Below, in pieces: positions 31,806 through 40,038 of a stretch of 64,000 nucleotides of DNA. The translations under genes were made by a program, and so were the position numbers. The first letter of the stretch is position 1, and each line of letters starts with the position of its first letter. Below the pieces are notes generated by a model. That model was not told the DNA's origin. It ran no database searches and was given only the letters and a program-made list of their open reading frames with translations. This DNA is from Corynebacterium glaucum (GTDB lineage Bacteria; Actinomycetota; Actinomycetes; Mycobacteriales; Mycobacteriaceae), in assembly GCF_030408855.1 (NCBI RefSeq), contig NZ_CP047358.1:2046001-2110000 (forward strand), in the 5' to 3' direction.

Positions 31806-31883
31806 GCGCCCACCTTACTGGCAGCGCCAACTACTCAACGAGAAAACTCCCTACCGCATGATGTACGAGAGGGAGTTTTGGTG

Positions 31884-31956
31884 TGGCCAGAGCCAGGATC
31901 GAACTGGCGACCCCACACTTTTCAGGCGTGTGCTCTACCGACTGAGCTATCTGGCC
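31884..31956 (-). tRNA. tRNA-Phe (GAA)
   Basis: 73 nt. Acceptor GGCCAGA/TCTGGCC, anticodon loop CTGAAAA giving GAA, T-loop TTCGATC. No encoded CCA. It is the distal member of a small tRNA cluster on the minus strand. Confidence 0.95.
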
Positions 31957-31982
31957 AGAACCGCTTCCGCGAAGCTGTTCTG

Positions 31983-32056
31983 CGACCCTGACGGGACTTG
32001 AACCCGCGACCTCCGCCGTGACAGGGCGGCGCGCTAACCAACTGCGCCACAGGGCC
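31983..32056 (-). tRNA. tRNA-Asp (GTC), copy 1
   Basis: 74 nt. Acceptor GGCCCTG/CAGGGTC, anticodon loop CTGTCAC giving GTC, T-loop TTCAAGT. Identical over its whole length to the tRNA-Asp at 33755-33828. Confidence 0.95.
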
Positions 32057-32153
32057 ATATTCTGTTGTTATCGTGCTCTTGCACGAATTGATACCTTACA
32101 CAGACCCTTCCGCTGCCTACAAATCCGCAGGCACGGTGTCTTTTCGGTGTGGA

Positions 32154-33050
32154 TTAGCTCGTCGCCTGGCGTTGTCCACGAACAGTCAGAGCAACGGCGA
32201 TGAGACCTAAACCCATCCCCGCGAGCTGCACAAGACTGATCTCTTGGCCAAACATCATCCACGTCCAGAGCGAAGTAACTGGCGGGGTAAGGAACAGCAG
32301 CACACTGGTTGTGGTTGGTCCGACGGTTCGCAGGCTAGCGGTGTAAGCGGCGTATCCTCCGATGCCGGACAGGAAAACCAGCCACAGGATTGCCCACACA
32401 AGCTCAGCATTGACGGTGACGCCGATGCGTCCTGTTGCCACGGCGACCCCCACGAACAAGACCGCCGCGGTGGTGGTTTGAATGGCCAATGCCTGCACAA
32501 TGCTCGCCTTTGGGCGCCATGCGCGCTCCAGGACAGCAGTAGTCGACAAGGCAAACAGGGCCACGAACGGCAGCAGCAAGCTCACCGCGGCCGAGGCGGC
32601 AAAATCGATGGAGCCCACGGCGAGCCCCACCGCGGCCAGCCCCAGGCCGAGACCGGCGAACATTCGGCCGTTGAACGGGTCGTTCCACAAACGCGAGCTC
32701 ACTGCCGCAACAAGAAGAGGTTGCAGCGCGCAGATCAGGGAGGTGATACCCGGGTCGATGTCAGCAGCGGAGGCGCTGAAGACCGCACCGAGAAAGATCG
32801 CGTGGGAGAGCACACCGATAGCCACCTGCTGCCACACGTCAGTGCGGCCTAGAGCTGGCAGGGCACGGGCTTTGATCGGAGCGTTCGTCACCCGGATGAG
32901 ACCAACCACACCCAGGAGCAGCGCTGAGGTGACCAGGTACCGCCAGGCAAGGAGACCAACGGGAGACGCACTGTCGCCGGCCAACAGCGAGCCAACGAAC
33001 CCGGAACTCCAACACACAACGAACGCGACAGCAATCAGGATCTGTTTCAC
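32154..33050 (-). CDS. EamA/DMT superfamily exporter
   Basis: 298 residues, about ten membrane helices in two EamA repeats. It starts VAFVVCWSSGFVGSLLAG and has the second-repeat signature RTVGPTTTSVLLFLTPPVTS followed by SLVQLAGMGLGLIAVALTV. It has a GTG start. Family members export amino acids, metabolites or drugs. It is divergent from a TetR regulator, with a palindromic operator between the two starts, so its expression is probably controlled by that regulator. Confidence 0.9.
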   Translation of the reverse strand: MKQILIAVAFVVCWSSGFVGSLLAGDSASPVGLLAWRYLVTSALLLGVVGLIRVTNAPIKARALPALGRTDVWQQVAIGVLSHAIFLGAVFSASAADIDPGITSLICALQPLLVAAVSSRLWNDPFNGRMFAGLGLGLAAVGLAVGSIDFAASAAVSLLLPFVALFALSTTAVLERAWRPKASIVQALAIQTTTAAVLFVGVAVATGRIGVTVNAELVWAILWLVFLSGIGGYAAYTASLRTVGPTTTSVLLFLTPPVTSLWTWMMFGQEISLVQLAGMGLGLIAVALTVRGQRQATS

Positions 33051-33064
33051 CTCACCAGGGTAAA

Positions 33065-33080
33065 TATACCGGTCGGTATA
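33065..33080. promoter_or_regulatory. TetR operator candidate
   Basis: TATACCG-GT-CGGTATA is a perfect 7-bp inverted repeat with a 2-bp spacer. It lies between the exporter start (33050) and the TetR start (33114). Confidence 0.7.
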
Positions 33081-33113
33081 CTGTCAATGTACCTCCACCG
33101 GAAGGAGCAAACC

Positions 33114-33689
33114 TTGCCTGCACTTAATGACCTCACCCCGGCACAACCGCCAGAAACCACGCCCGGCGGCCAACGCATCCTCGACGCCGCATCCGAGCTG
33201 TTCTACGCGCGCGGCATCGGCGCCACGGGCCTCGACCTCGTGGTTGAACAGTCGGGAGTGACCAAGCGGACCCTGTACCAACGGTTTGGCTCCAAGGAAG
33301 GCCTGATCTGCGCCTACCTCACCGCCCGGGCGCATCGGTGGCAAACGCTTGTGCTTCAGCGGGTCCAAGTGGCGATCGACTCGGGCGAGGACCCGGTCAG
33401 CGCTGTCTTCGACCTCACGCGCGAATGGATCGCGGACAACCCCCGTGGGTGCGGCTTCGTCAACGCTTGGGCGGAGCTGGGCGGCAACAGCGGTGCAGAA
33501 ATACAGACGGCCATCCGCCAGGAAAAGCAGTGGATGCGGACGCTGTTCTTCACCACAACAGGCGATGAACAAGTTGGAGAACTCATCCACGAACTCTACG
33601 AAGGCGCGCTCATTTGCAGCACGATCCTGGGCGATCAAAACGCCCTGCAACGCGCGAAAGCCGGTGCGCAGCGGCTCGTTGGGGGGTAA
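33114..33689 (+). CDS. TetR family transcriptional regulator
   Basis: 191 residues from a TTG codon that follows GGAAGGAG at ideal spacing; an upstream ATG at 33087 overlaps the operator zone and is less likely. The HTH is GATGLDLVVEQSGVTKRTLYQRFGSKEGL, divided in the usual TetR way, and a ligand-binding helical domain follows (GCGFVNAWAELG). It probably represses the divergent EamA exporter and itself through the palindrome at 33065-33080. Confidence 0.88.
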   Translation: MPALNDLTPAQPPETTPGGQRILDAASELFYARGIGATGLDLVVEQSGVTKRTLYQRFGSKEGLICAYLTARAHRWQTLVLQRVQVAIDSGEDPVSAVFDLTREWIADNPRGCGFVNAWAELGGNSGAEIQTAIRQEKQWMRTLFFTTTGDEQVGELIHELYEGALICSTILGDQNALQRAKAGAQRLVGG

Positions 33690-33710
33690 GTAACTGCGGC
33701 AACAAAGGGC

Positions 33711-33726
33711 CGTCGATAAGCGAAAA
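33711..33726 (+). repeat. intergenic copy of the GTCGATAAGC motif
   Basis: CGTCGATAAGCGAAAA lies between the TetR gene and the second tRNA-Asp, outside any gene. It is one of ten exact copies of the decamer GTCGATAAGC in the window and one of the extended GTCGATAAGCGAAA class (others at 36070 and 46043). Confidence 0.7.
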
Positions 33727-33754
33727 GCGGAGTTCCGAAGAACTCCGCTACCGG

Positions 33755-33828
33755 CGACCCTGACGGGACTTGAACCCGCGACCTCCGCCGTGACAGGGCG
33801 GCGCGCTAACCAACTGCGCCACAGGGCC
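33755..33828 (-). tRNA. tRNA-Asp (GTC), copy 2
   Basis: 74 nt, identical to 31983-32056. The two copies flank the EamA/TetR pair in direct orientation. It lies 1 base from tRNA-Glu. Confidence 0.95.
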
Positions 33829-33829
33829 G

Positions 33830-33902
33830 TACCCCCAACGGGATTCGAACCCGTGTTGCCGCCGTGAAAGGGCGGAGTCCTAGGCCTCTAGACGATGGGG
33901 GC
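33830..33902 (-). tRNA. tRNA-Glu (TTC)
   Basis: 73 nt. Acceptor GCCCCCA/TGGGGGT, anticodon loop CTTTCAC giving TTC, T-loop TTCGAAT. It is first in the transcription order of the cluster. Confidence 0.95.
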
Positions 33903-33973
33903 GCTGCTTAGACAGCCTGTTGATCATAGAACAACGCATCCCCAACGACCAAACGAGCACTACAGTGGGGAGC

Positions 33974-34558
33974 ATGGCTGAAGCAATCATTCACGACGCG
34001 TCCCTCTCCCCGACCAAGGACGAGATCCTCGCGGAGCACTCCCCGATCGTCGAACGTCTCGGTTCGTATCGGGCGGTTGATCGCGACAACGAGGTGGGCA
34101 TCGAGGTACTCGTCGGCACCGACAGTCACGGCACGCTCACCCAGTGCGGTCTGACGTATCGCGACAAGAGCATTGCGCTTGACGACGAATTGCTGCCCCT
34201 CTCCCACTCCGTCCTCGGCGACCGTTCAGTGTCGCACTTGACAGCTGATCCCGTGGGCGTGCGTGAAGTGATTGCTTTAATCCTAGCCGGGGGCCGCGGT
34301 GCGGACTTCTCAATTGGTGCGCCGATCTTTGAGGTTCACGGCACCGGCCAGACTCCCGACGTTGTTGTGGGCGACGTCGAGATCGACGAGCACAACGAGT
34401 ACACCTGCTTCGGTACAGTTACCGTCGACGGCGAAGAGCACCGCTTCCAGCTCCGCCTACAGCAGGAGATCAAGGACCAGCACTCAGTGGATGCCGACGA
34501 ACTCGCGCTGGTGAAAGACGGCGACGTGCCGCTGATCAAGCTCGAGGTGTGGAAGTAG
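33974..34558 (+). CDS. maltokinase N-terminal cap-like domain protein
   Basis: 194 residues. The segment ERLGSYRAVDRDNEVGIEVL followed by CGLTYRDKSIALDDELLPLS and HSVLGDRSV matches the N-terminal cap domain of mycobacterial/actinobacterial maltokinases (Mak), but no kinase domain follows. Stand-alone cap proteins occur in Corynebacterium with no established role. The ATG at 33974 follows GGGGAGC. It lies alone, divergent from tRNA-Glu. Confidence 0.75.
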   Translation: MAEAIIHDASLSPTKDEILAEHSPIVERLGSYRAVDRDNEVGIEVLVGTDSHGTLTQCGLTYRDKSIALDDELLPLSHSVLGDRSVSHLTADPVGVREVIALILAGGRGADFSIGAPIFEVHGTGQTPDVVVGDVEIDEHNEYTCFGTVTVDGEEHRFQLRLQQEIKDQHSVDADELALVKDGDVPLIKLEVWK

Positions 34559-34561
34559 CGG

Positions 34562-34975
34562 TTAGCGCACGACGGGGGCGTAGCGCGAGCGCTCGTCGCT
34601 GCTTGACACGACGCGTGAGCCGAACGGGAAGCAGGTCACCGGGATCATCTTCAGGTTTGCCCATGCCATAGGCAGGCCGATGATGGTCAGCGCCTGAACA
34701 ACTGCGGTGGTGACGTGGCCGATTGACAGCCACATGCCCGCGAGTACAAACCAGATGACGTTGGCCAGCAGGCTGAAGACACCCCGCTCGCCCTGCACCA
34801 CCTCACGGCCAAACGGCCAGATCACGTAACCCGCAATGCGGAATGACGCGATGCCGAACGGGATGGTGACAATGAGCAGGCAGGCCAGAATGCCCGCAAG
34901 AGTGTAGCCGATGAACAGCCAGATACCTGCGGTGAGCAGCCAGATAATGTTGAGAATGAACCGGATCAGACCCAT
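34562..34975 (-). CDS. YccF domain inner-membrane protein
   Basis: 137 residues with two tandem YccF repeats, each a hydrophobic hairpin: LNIIWLLTAGIWLFIGYTLAG and ANVIWFVLAGMWLSIGHVTT, with TIPFGIASFRIAGYVIWPFG and TIIGLPMAWANLKMIPVTCF. Function unknown; a membrane role is certain from hydrophobicity only. It is convergent with the maltokinase-cap gene (3 bp between stops), and zupT lies just upstream on the same strand. Confidence 0.88.
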   Translation of the reverse strand: MGLIRFILNIIWLLTAGIWLFIGYTLAGILACLLIVTIPFGIASFRIAGYVIWPFGREVVQGERGVFSLLANVIWFVLAGMWLSIGHVTTAVVQALTIIGLPMAWANLKMIPVTCFPFGSRVVSSSDERSRYAPVVR

Positions 34976-34985
34976 ATGGGCGAGC

Positions 34986-35786
34986 CTACCCCGGTAGAAC
35001 GAGCAGGCTCACGGCCATGACCGCCATGCCGGCAACGAGGCCGTAGACCGCGGCGTGGTGGCGACCCGTTTGGATTGCGGTGGGCAGCAGCTTGTCCAAG
35101 CTGACGAAGACCATTACGCCGGCGATCGCCGCGAACGTGAGACCCAAGGTCTGCGGACCCAGGAACGGGCGCAGCAGAAGGAAGCCGATAATCGCGCCGA
35201 GCGGTTCCGTGAGCCCAGACAGCGCCGCCCACCCGGCGGCACGCCACTTACGTCCTGTCGCCTCACGCAGCGGCACAGCGACGGCGACACCTTCCGGAAT
35301 GTTGTGCACGGCGATCGCGAATGCGATGGGCAGAGCGAGCACCGGGTCAGCGAGGGCCACCATGAACGTGGCAAAGCCTTCCGGGAAGTTGTGGATCGCG
35401 ATTGCGGCGGCCGTGAACACGCCGACGTTGCGCATGCGGTTGGAGCCGTTTGAATGCGGATCCTCGTGAGGGTTGACATCTTCAGGGACGAGGCGGTCGA
35501 TGAGCGCGATCGCCACAATCCCGGCGAAGAAGGCGACTGTGCCCCACAGTTCGGGGTTAGGGTTATCCGCTTCGATGAGCGATTCGATGCCCTCGGGCAG
35601 GAGCTCGATCAGCGAGATGTAGACCATGACACCGGCCGAGAAACCCAGGGAGCCGGCGAGGAACCTGGCGCTTGGACTGCGCTTGAGCGCGACGATGACA
35701 CCGCCAAGGCCCGTTGAAAGCCCGGCGAATAGGGAGATGGCCAGGGCCATCCAGACCGCATTGGCGTCGACACCGAGGTTGTGCAT
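34986..35786 (-). CDS. zupT: ZIP family zinc transporter
   Basis: 266 residues, eight helices. The metal-binding signatures HNFPEG (helix IV) and HNIPEG (helix V) are both intact, and a histidine/acid-rich loop (EDVNPHEDPHSNGSN) lies between helices III and IV. ZupT proteins take up Zn2+ and other divalent metals. It starts 7 bp from the 3' end of tRNA-Lys, so it may be read from the tRNA transcript or from a promoter inside the tRNA gene. I see no Zur box here. Confidence 0.92.
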   Translation of the reverse strand: MHNLGVDANAVWMALAISLFAGLSTGLGGVIVALKRSPSARFLAGSLGFSAGVMVYISLIELLPEGIESLIEADNPNPELWGTVAFFAGIVAIALIDRLVPEDVNPHEDPHSNGSNRMRNVGVFTAAAIAIHNFPEGFATFMVALADPVLALPIAFAIAVHNIPEGVAVAVPLREATGRKWRAAGWAALSGLTEPLGAIIGFLLLRPFLGPQTLGLTFAAIAGVMVFVSLDKLLPTAIQTGRHHAAVYGLVAGMAVMAVSLLVLPG

Positions 35787-35792
35787 GAGTTG

Positions 35793-35865
35793 TGGGCCCT
35801 CCGGGGCTCGAACCCGGGACCTGCGGATTAAAAGTCCGTAGCTCTACCAACTGAGCTAAAGGCCC
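35793..35865 (-). tRNA. tRNA-Lys (TTT)
   Basis: 73 nt. Acceptor GGGCCTT/AGGGCCC, anticodon loop CTTTTAA giving TTT, T-loop TTCGAGC. No encoded CCA. Confidence 0.94.
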
Positions 35866-35976
35866 GTGAGCGTCAATAGTAGACAATCGGGCCAGCGAAC
35901 TTGAAATCGGGGCGAGTTATCCACAGATTCGAATATGTTGCGTGACTTTCGTTTGTCCGTGTGCGAGAATTCGGAC

Positions 35977-36984
35977 ATGGGGAATGAGCGGGGGAATCGA
36001 CAGATCAGCTTGGTTCAACGACAAGCCGAGGAGTTTCGGGTGGAGTTGGCCAATGCGGTTGAAGGGGTCGTCGATAAGCGAAAGCTCTCTCGAAATGCCG
36101 AGCTGAAGGCGGCTTTGATCGGGGACGAGTATGCGCAACTGGCGGCGACGCAGTACATGGCACGGGCGGCGTTTGAGACGCTGCCGAAGTGGATACGCGA
36201 GGCAGTGGAGGCGGTAGCCACTGGCCGCGGAATGTACAAGGGAACGCTGGTGGGGCGTAGTGCAGCGCGGGTGCATGGAATGTGGATGCTGCCATGGGCA
36301 CCGTTCGCACACGAGGTGACGCTGCCGTCGGGGAAGCGACCGGCAGGATCCAAGGCGCTGCGTGGTGCGGTCTATCGATGGAGTCCGTTGCGGGATGACG
36401 AGAAGGAGAAGTTGCACGGGGTCGAGGTGACCGATGCGGTACGGACCTGCATCGATATCGCACGCTACTACGGGTTCGTGGAGGGCTTGGTGGCCATGGA
36501 TTGGGTGCTCGCCGCGGGGAAAGCCACGCGCGAACAGCTTCTGGAAGCTGCAGCGAAGATGGGACGGTTCCGGAACAAGGCGGTTGCGTTGCGTGCGATC
36601 GCTTGCGCGGTGTCGGGGTCGGATTCGGCGCTCGAATCATGGTTTCGGGCCGAACTCATCGAGCGCGGCGTTGGCGGGTGGAGGTTTCAGGCGCAGATCG
36701 GGCCATTCCGTGCCGATTTTCTCTTCGACGAAATCCTGGTGGTAGAGATCGACGGGCGCAGTAAAACGCGAGACAAAGCGAACGAGGTCCTGCGCGCCGA
36801 GCGGGATCGCGAGCGGTGGATGTTGCGGCAAGGGCATCCGGTTATGCGGTACTACTACGAGGATCTTCGGGACCATCTGGACAGAGTGCTTGCCGAGATC
36901 GGGGATGCGCGGCGGCGGGGGCATGCGGCCAGTGCGGCCAGTGCGGCCAGTGCGGCTAGCGGGGCCGGCCGGAAGGTTGAGTAA
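35977..36984 (+). CDS. DUF559-type protein with PD-(D/E)XK (Vsr-like) nuclease fold
   Basis: 335 residues from the ATG at 35977 (an in-frame ATG at 35935 would add 14). The C-terminal quarter carries a Vsr/DUF559-like nuclease core: FRADFLFDEILVVEIDGRSK (D...E-x-D-G...K), then RERWMLRQGHPVMRYYYEDL. The middle (GTLVGRSAARVHGMWMLP, VTDAVRTCIDIARYYGF, AMDWVLAAGKATREQL) resembles AbiEi-like actinobacterial proteins usually annotated as type IV toxin-antitoxin or hypothetical. It is monocistronic and ends in an Ala/Ser tandem repeat. Catalytic residues look intact but activity is unproven. Confidence 0.78.
   Translation: MGNERGNRQISLVQRQAEEFRVELANAVEGVVDKRKLSRNAELKAALIGDEYAQLAATQYMARAAFETLPKWIREAVEAVATGRGMYKGTLVGRSAARVHGMWMLPWAPFAHEVTLPSGKRPAGSKALRGAVYRWSPLRDDEKEKLHGVEVTDAVRTCIDIARYYGFVEGLVAMDWVLAAGKATREQLLEAAAKMGRFRNKAVALRAIACAVSGSDSALESWFRAELIERGVGGWRFQAQIGPFRADFLFDEILVVEIDGRSKTRDKANEVLRAERDRERWMLRQGHPVMRYYYEDLRDHLDRVLAEIGDARRRGHAASAASAASAASGAGRKVE
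36925..36960 (+). repeat. in-frame 9-bp tandem repeat (AAS)
   Basis: Three exact copies and one degenerate copy of GCGGCCAGT encode an Ala-Ala-Ser tract near the C-terminus of the DUF559-type protein. It is a likely slippage site that changes tail length. Confidence 0.85.
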
Positions 36985-37010
36985 GCGGCTGGCCTTCACC
37001 ACCAACCTTT

Positions 37011-37084
37011 AAGCGCCAACTTTTCAGCCCCAAGTTGGTGCTTCTTTCTGAGTTAAACCCCAACTTGGTGCTTAAAAGTTGGGG
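37011..37084. terminator. double interlocked hairpins
   Basis: AAGCGCCAACTT pairs with AAGTTGGTGCTT (37011-37043). CCCCAACTT pairs with AAGTTGGGG (37058-37084). The near-direct repeats CCCCAAGTTGGTGCTT (37028) and CCCCAACTTGGTGCTT (37058) let arms of one pair with the other. Probably a bidirectional terminator. Confidence 0.6.
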
Positions 37085-37133
37085 GTAAAGAGGGCGAGGG
37101 GTTTGAGGGGCACGGTGGATCGGATAAGCGGAA

Positions 37134-37163
37134 CGCCCGTCCAGCGTGTGAACTGGGCGGGCG
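37134..37163 (-). terminator. terminator after the CoA-transferase gene
   Basis: CGCCCGTCCAG and CTGGGCGGGCG form a stem with one mismatch 18 bp after the stop on the minus strand. Confidence 0.6.
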
Positions 37164-37181
37164 CTTCGTGGCGAAAGGCGC

Positions 37182-38696
37182 TTACTGCGCGTCCTTCTTC
37201 TGCATCGTGCCGGTCTCTTCGATGCGGTTGTGGAAGTCGAAGGCATGCTTCAGGTCGTGCGGAGTGGACTGGTACTTGCACTTGGAAGCGAGTTCGACGT
37301 ACTCCTCCAGCAGCGGGCGGTAGGTCGGGTGCGCGATGGAGATCATCTTGGCCACACGGTCGCGCGGCGCAAGGCCACGCAGGTCGGCAACACCGTACTC
37401 GGTGATGAAGACCATCGCGTCGTGCTCGGTGTGGTCGACGTGGGAAACCATCGGCACGATTGCGGAGATGGCACCCCCCTTGGCCTCCGACGGAGAGATG
37501 AACGAGGAGATGTAGGCGTTACGGGTGAAGTCACCGGAACCGCCCAGAGCGTTCATCAGGCGAGAGCCGTTGATGTGGGTGGAGTTCGCGTTGCCGTAGA
37601 TGTCGGCCTCGATCATGCCGTTGGTGGCGATGAGGCCGGTGCGGCGGATCACCTCCGGATGGTTGGAGATCGACTGCGGACGCAGGATGATGGACTCGCG
37701 GTAGCGGGCAGCCTCGTTGTTCATCTTTTCTGCGTACTCCGGCGACAGGGAGAAGGAGGTCGCGGAGGCCACGGTCATCTTGCCAGCGTCGATGAGATCG
37801 ACCATACCGTCCTGGATCACCTCGGTGTAGGCCTGGATGTTCTCGAACTTGGACTCCATCAGGCCCGCCATCACGGCGTTCGGGACGTTGCCAACGCCGG
37901 ACTGCATAACGTAGCCGTCGTATGCCAGGCGGCCAGCCTGCACCTCGTGCTCGAGGAAATCGAGGAAGTTGCCGGCGATCTGCTCGGAAACCTCATCCGG
38001 CGCCTTGAACGGGGCGTTGCGGTCCGGATCGTTGGTCTCCACCACCGCGACGACCTTCTCTGGGTCGATCTCGATATAGGTGGTGCCGATGCGATCGCCG
38101 GCCTTGGTGATCGGGATCGGGATGCGGTTCGGCAGCGGCGGCACGGTCCAGATGTCGTGCATACCCTCGAGATCCTCGGATTGCCAGGAGTTGACCTCGA
38201 TGATGATCTTCTGCGCAGCGTTAAGGAACTCGACGGAGTTGCCCACGGAAGACGACGGGACAATGTTGCCGTCCTCGGTGATGCGCACAGCCTCGATGAT
38301 GGCGACGTTGATGTCACCGAAGAAGCCCTGCTCAACCATCATCCCGGAGTGGGACAGGTGGATATCCTGGAACTTCATCTCGCCAGCGTTGATCTTGTTA
38401 CGCATCTGCGGGTCGGACTGGTACGGCATGCGGTAGCGCAGCGCGCCCGCCTCAGCAAGCACACCGTCACACTCAGGCGCGGTGGATGCACCGGTGAACA
38501 GATCGATCTTGAAGTCCTGGCCCTTGTCGTGGGCAGCCTTGGCCTTCTCGGCGATCGCTCCCGGCAGGGCCTTCGGGTAGCCGGCGCCGGTGAAGCCGGA
38601 AATACCGACTTTGTCACCGTGCTCGACGAACTCAGCTGCCTCCTCGGCAGACATCACCTTGTCGCGGAGCTTGGCGCTGGCGATACGGTCGCTCAT
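37182..38696 (-). CDS. succinyl-CoA:acetate CoA-transferase (acetyl-CoA hydrolase family)
   Basis: 504 residues. It transfers CoA between succinyl-CoA and acetate (or hydrolyses acetyl-CoA). Landmarks are GISGFTGAGYPKALP, FGDINVAIIEAVRI, QSGVGNVPNAVMAGL, the segment AYTEVIQDGMVDL where the family's catalytic glutamate is expected, and GGSGDFTRNAYIS with FITEYGVADLRGLAPRDR. Length and sequence fit the Cat1/AarC branch that provides acetate overflow or reuse in corynebacteria. RamA in this window is the natural candidate regulator, but I did not identify a confident site. Confidence 0.9.
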   Translation of the reverse strand: MSDRIASAKLRDKVMSAEEAAEFVEHGDKVGISGFTGAGYPKALPGAIAEKAKAAHDKGQDFKIDLFTGASTAPECDGVLAEAGALRYRMPYQSDPQMRNKINAGEMKFQDIHLSHSGMMVEQGFFGDINVAIIEAVRITEDGNIVPSSSVGNSVEFLNAAQKIIIEVNSWQSEDLEGMHDIWTVPPLPNRIPIPITKAGDRIGTTYIEIDPEKVVAVVETNDPDRNAPFKAPDEVSEQIAGNFLDFLEHEVQAGRLAYDGYVMQSGVGNVPNAVMAGLMESKFENIQAYTEVIQDGMVDLIDAGKMTVASATSFSLSPEYAEKMNNEAARYRESIILRPQSISNHPEVIRRTGLIATNGMIEADIYGNANSTHINGSRLMNALGGSGDFTRNAYISSFISPSEAKGGAISAIVPMVSHVDHTEHDAMVFITEYGVADLRGLAPRDRVAKMISIAHPTYRPLLEEYVELASKCKYQSTPHDLKHAFDFHNRIEETGTMQKKDAQ

Positions 38697-38865
38697 GAAA
38701 GATCCCTCTCTTTAGCTATGGATTCGGGTAACAGTTCCCCACCATTGTGACCTATCTTGCATTTGTGTGGGGAAGTTGGTTTAAACGAAGCGTCGAAAAG
38801 CGAATGCCCCACCCCCGAAAGTGTGATTGGACTGAATCGCTTCGGGCGGGAAGAATAGGGGCATT

Positions 38866-40038
38866 ATGACGGCACCTACCACCACTGCGCTTTCGATCGG
38901 GGGGATCGACCTTGACTCCCCCGTCATGCTCGCGCCGATGGCAGGCGTGACCAATATGCCGTTTCGCGTGCTGTGCCGCGAGATCGAGGAGCAGCTCACG
39001 GGCACCGCGAGCGGGCTGTATGTGTGCGAGATGATCACGGCACGCGCGATGGTGGCTCGCAACCAGAAGACGCTGCACATGACGACATTCGCGGACGTGG
39101 AGACGCCGCGGTCGATGCAGCTCTACACCGTGGATCCGAAGTTCACGTACGAAGCGGTGCGGATGATCGTGGAGGAAGACATCGCCGACCACGTCGACAT
39201 GAACTTCGGCTGCCCGGTGCCGAAGGTGACGCGCAAGGGTGGCGGATCGGCGATCCCGTATAAGCGCAGGCTGTACGGCAACATCGTGCGCGCCGCGGTT
39301 GAAGCGGCTGACGGTCGCGTGCCAGTGACCGTGAAGTTCCGCATCGGCATTGACGACGACCACCACACGCACCTCGACGCTGGCCGCATCGCCGCAGAGG
39401 AGGGCGCGGCCGCGGTGGCGCTGCATGCGCGCACGGCGGACCAGCGCTACTCGGGCGTGGCGCAGTGGGACGAGATCGGCCGGCTGGTCGAGCACATGGA
39501 CGGCACGGGCGTGCCAGTGATCGGCAACGGCGACATCTTCGCCGCCGAGGACGCCGCGCGGATGATGGCGCAAACCGGCTGCCACGGTGTCGAGGTCGGC
39601 CGCGGGTGCCTCGGCCGGCCGTGGCTCTTCGCCCAACTCGGCGCGCAGCTCCGCGGTGAAGACATCCCACCCGAGCCCACCTTGGGGGAGGTCGCCCGCA
39701 TCATCTACCGCCACGCGGAGCTCTTAGCGCTTCACGACGGCGAGTCCCACGCGTGTCGGGATATTCGCAAGCACACCGGTTGGTACCTGAGAGGGTTCCC
39801 GGTCGGGGGCAAGTTCCGAAAGGACCTGGCGCAGGTCGAGTCCCTGGCGCAGCTCGAATCGCTGTTGGAAACCATCTGGGCGTCGCCGGAACTGTCTGAG
39901 GCTGTGGCAGAGCACGCTGACGATGCGCGCGGCCGACAGGGTTCACCATCAAAGGTTGCGCTTCCCGACGGCTGGTTGGACGACCCCGAGGATGAGACGG
40001 TCCCCGAAGGCGCCGAGGTCGAGAACAATGGCGGATAA
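38866..40038 (+). CDS. dusB: tRNA-dihydrouridine synthase
   Basis: FMN enzyme that reduces uridines in the tRNA D-loop. 390 residues. The TIM-barrel start is VMLAPMAGVTNMPFR, the catalytic cysteine lies in MNFGCPVPKVTRKGGGSA, FMN-phosphate binding is at GNGDIF and GRGCLGRPWLF, and a helical C-terminal tRNA-binding domain follows. The Asp/Glu-rich tail (DDPEDETVPEGAEVE) is a lineage-specific extension. The last 11 bases overlap phoU. DusB is the closest match; the bacterial subfamily is not certain. Confidence 0.93.
   Translation: MTAPTTTALSIGGIDLDSPVMLAPMAGVTNMPFRVLCREIEEQLTGTASGLYVCEMITARAMVARNQKTLHMTTFADVETPRSMQLYTVDPKFTYEAVRMIVEEDIADHVDMNFGCPVPKVTRKGGGSAIPYKRRLYGNIVRAAVEAADGRVPVTVKFRIGIDDDHHTHLDAGRIAAEEGAAAVALHARTADQRYSGVAQWDEIGRLVEHMDGTGVPVIGNGDIFAAEDAARMMAQTGCHGVEVGRGCLGRPWLFAQLGAQLRGEDIPPEPTLGEVARIIYRHAELLALHDGESHACRDIRKHTGWYLRGFPVGGKFRKDLAQVESLAQLESLLETIWASPELSEAVAEHADDARGRQGSPSKVALPDGWLDDPEDETVPEGAEVENNGG

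Noticed and set aside
36925..36960. Possible short CRISPR-like repeat
   Set aside because: It is a 9-bp tandem repeat inside a coding region without spacers. No CRISPR array was seen anywhere in the window.
37230..38750. A 506-codon frame opposite the CoA-transferase
   Set aside because: Antisense shadow of a gene with clear family motifs.
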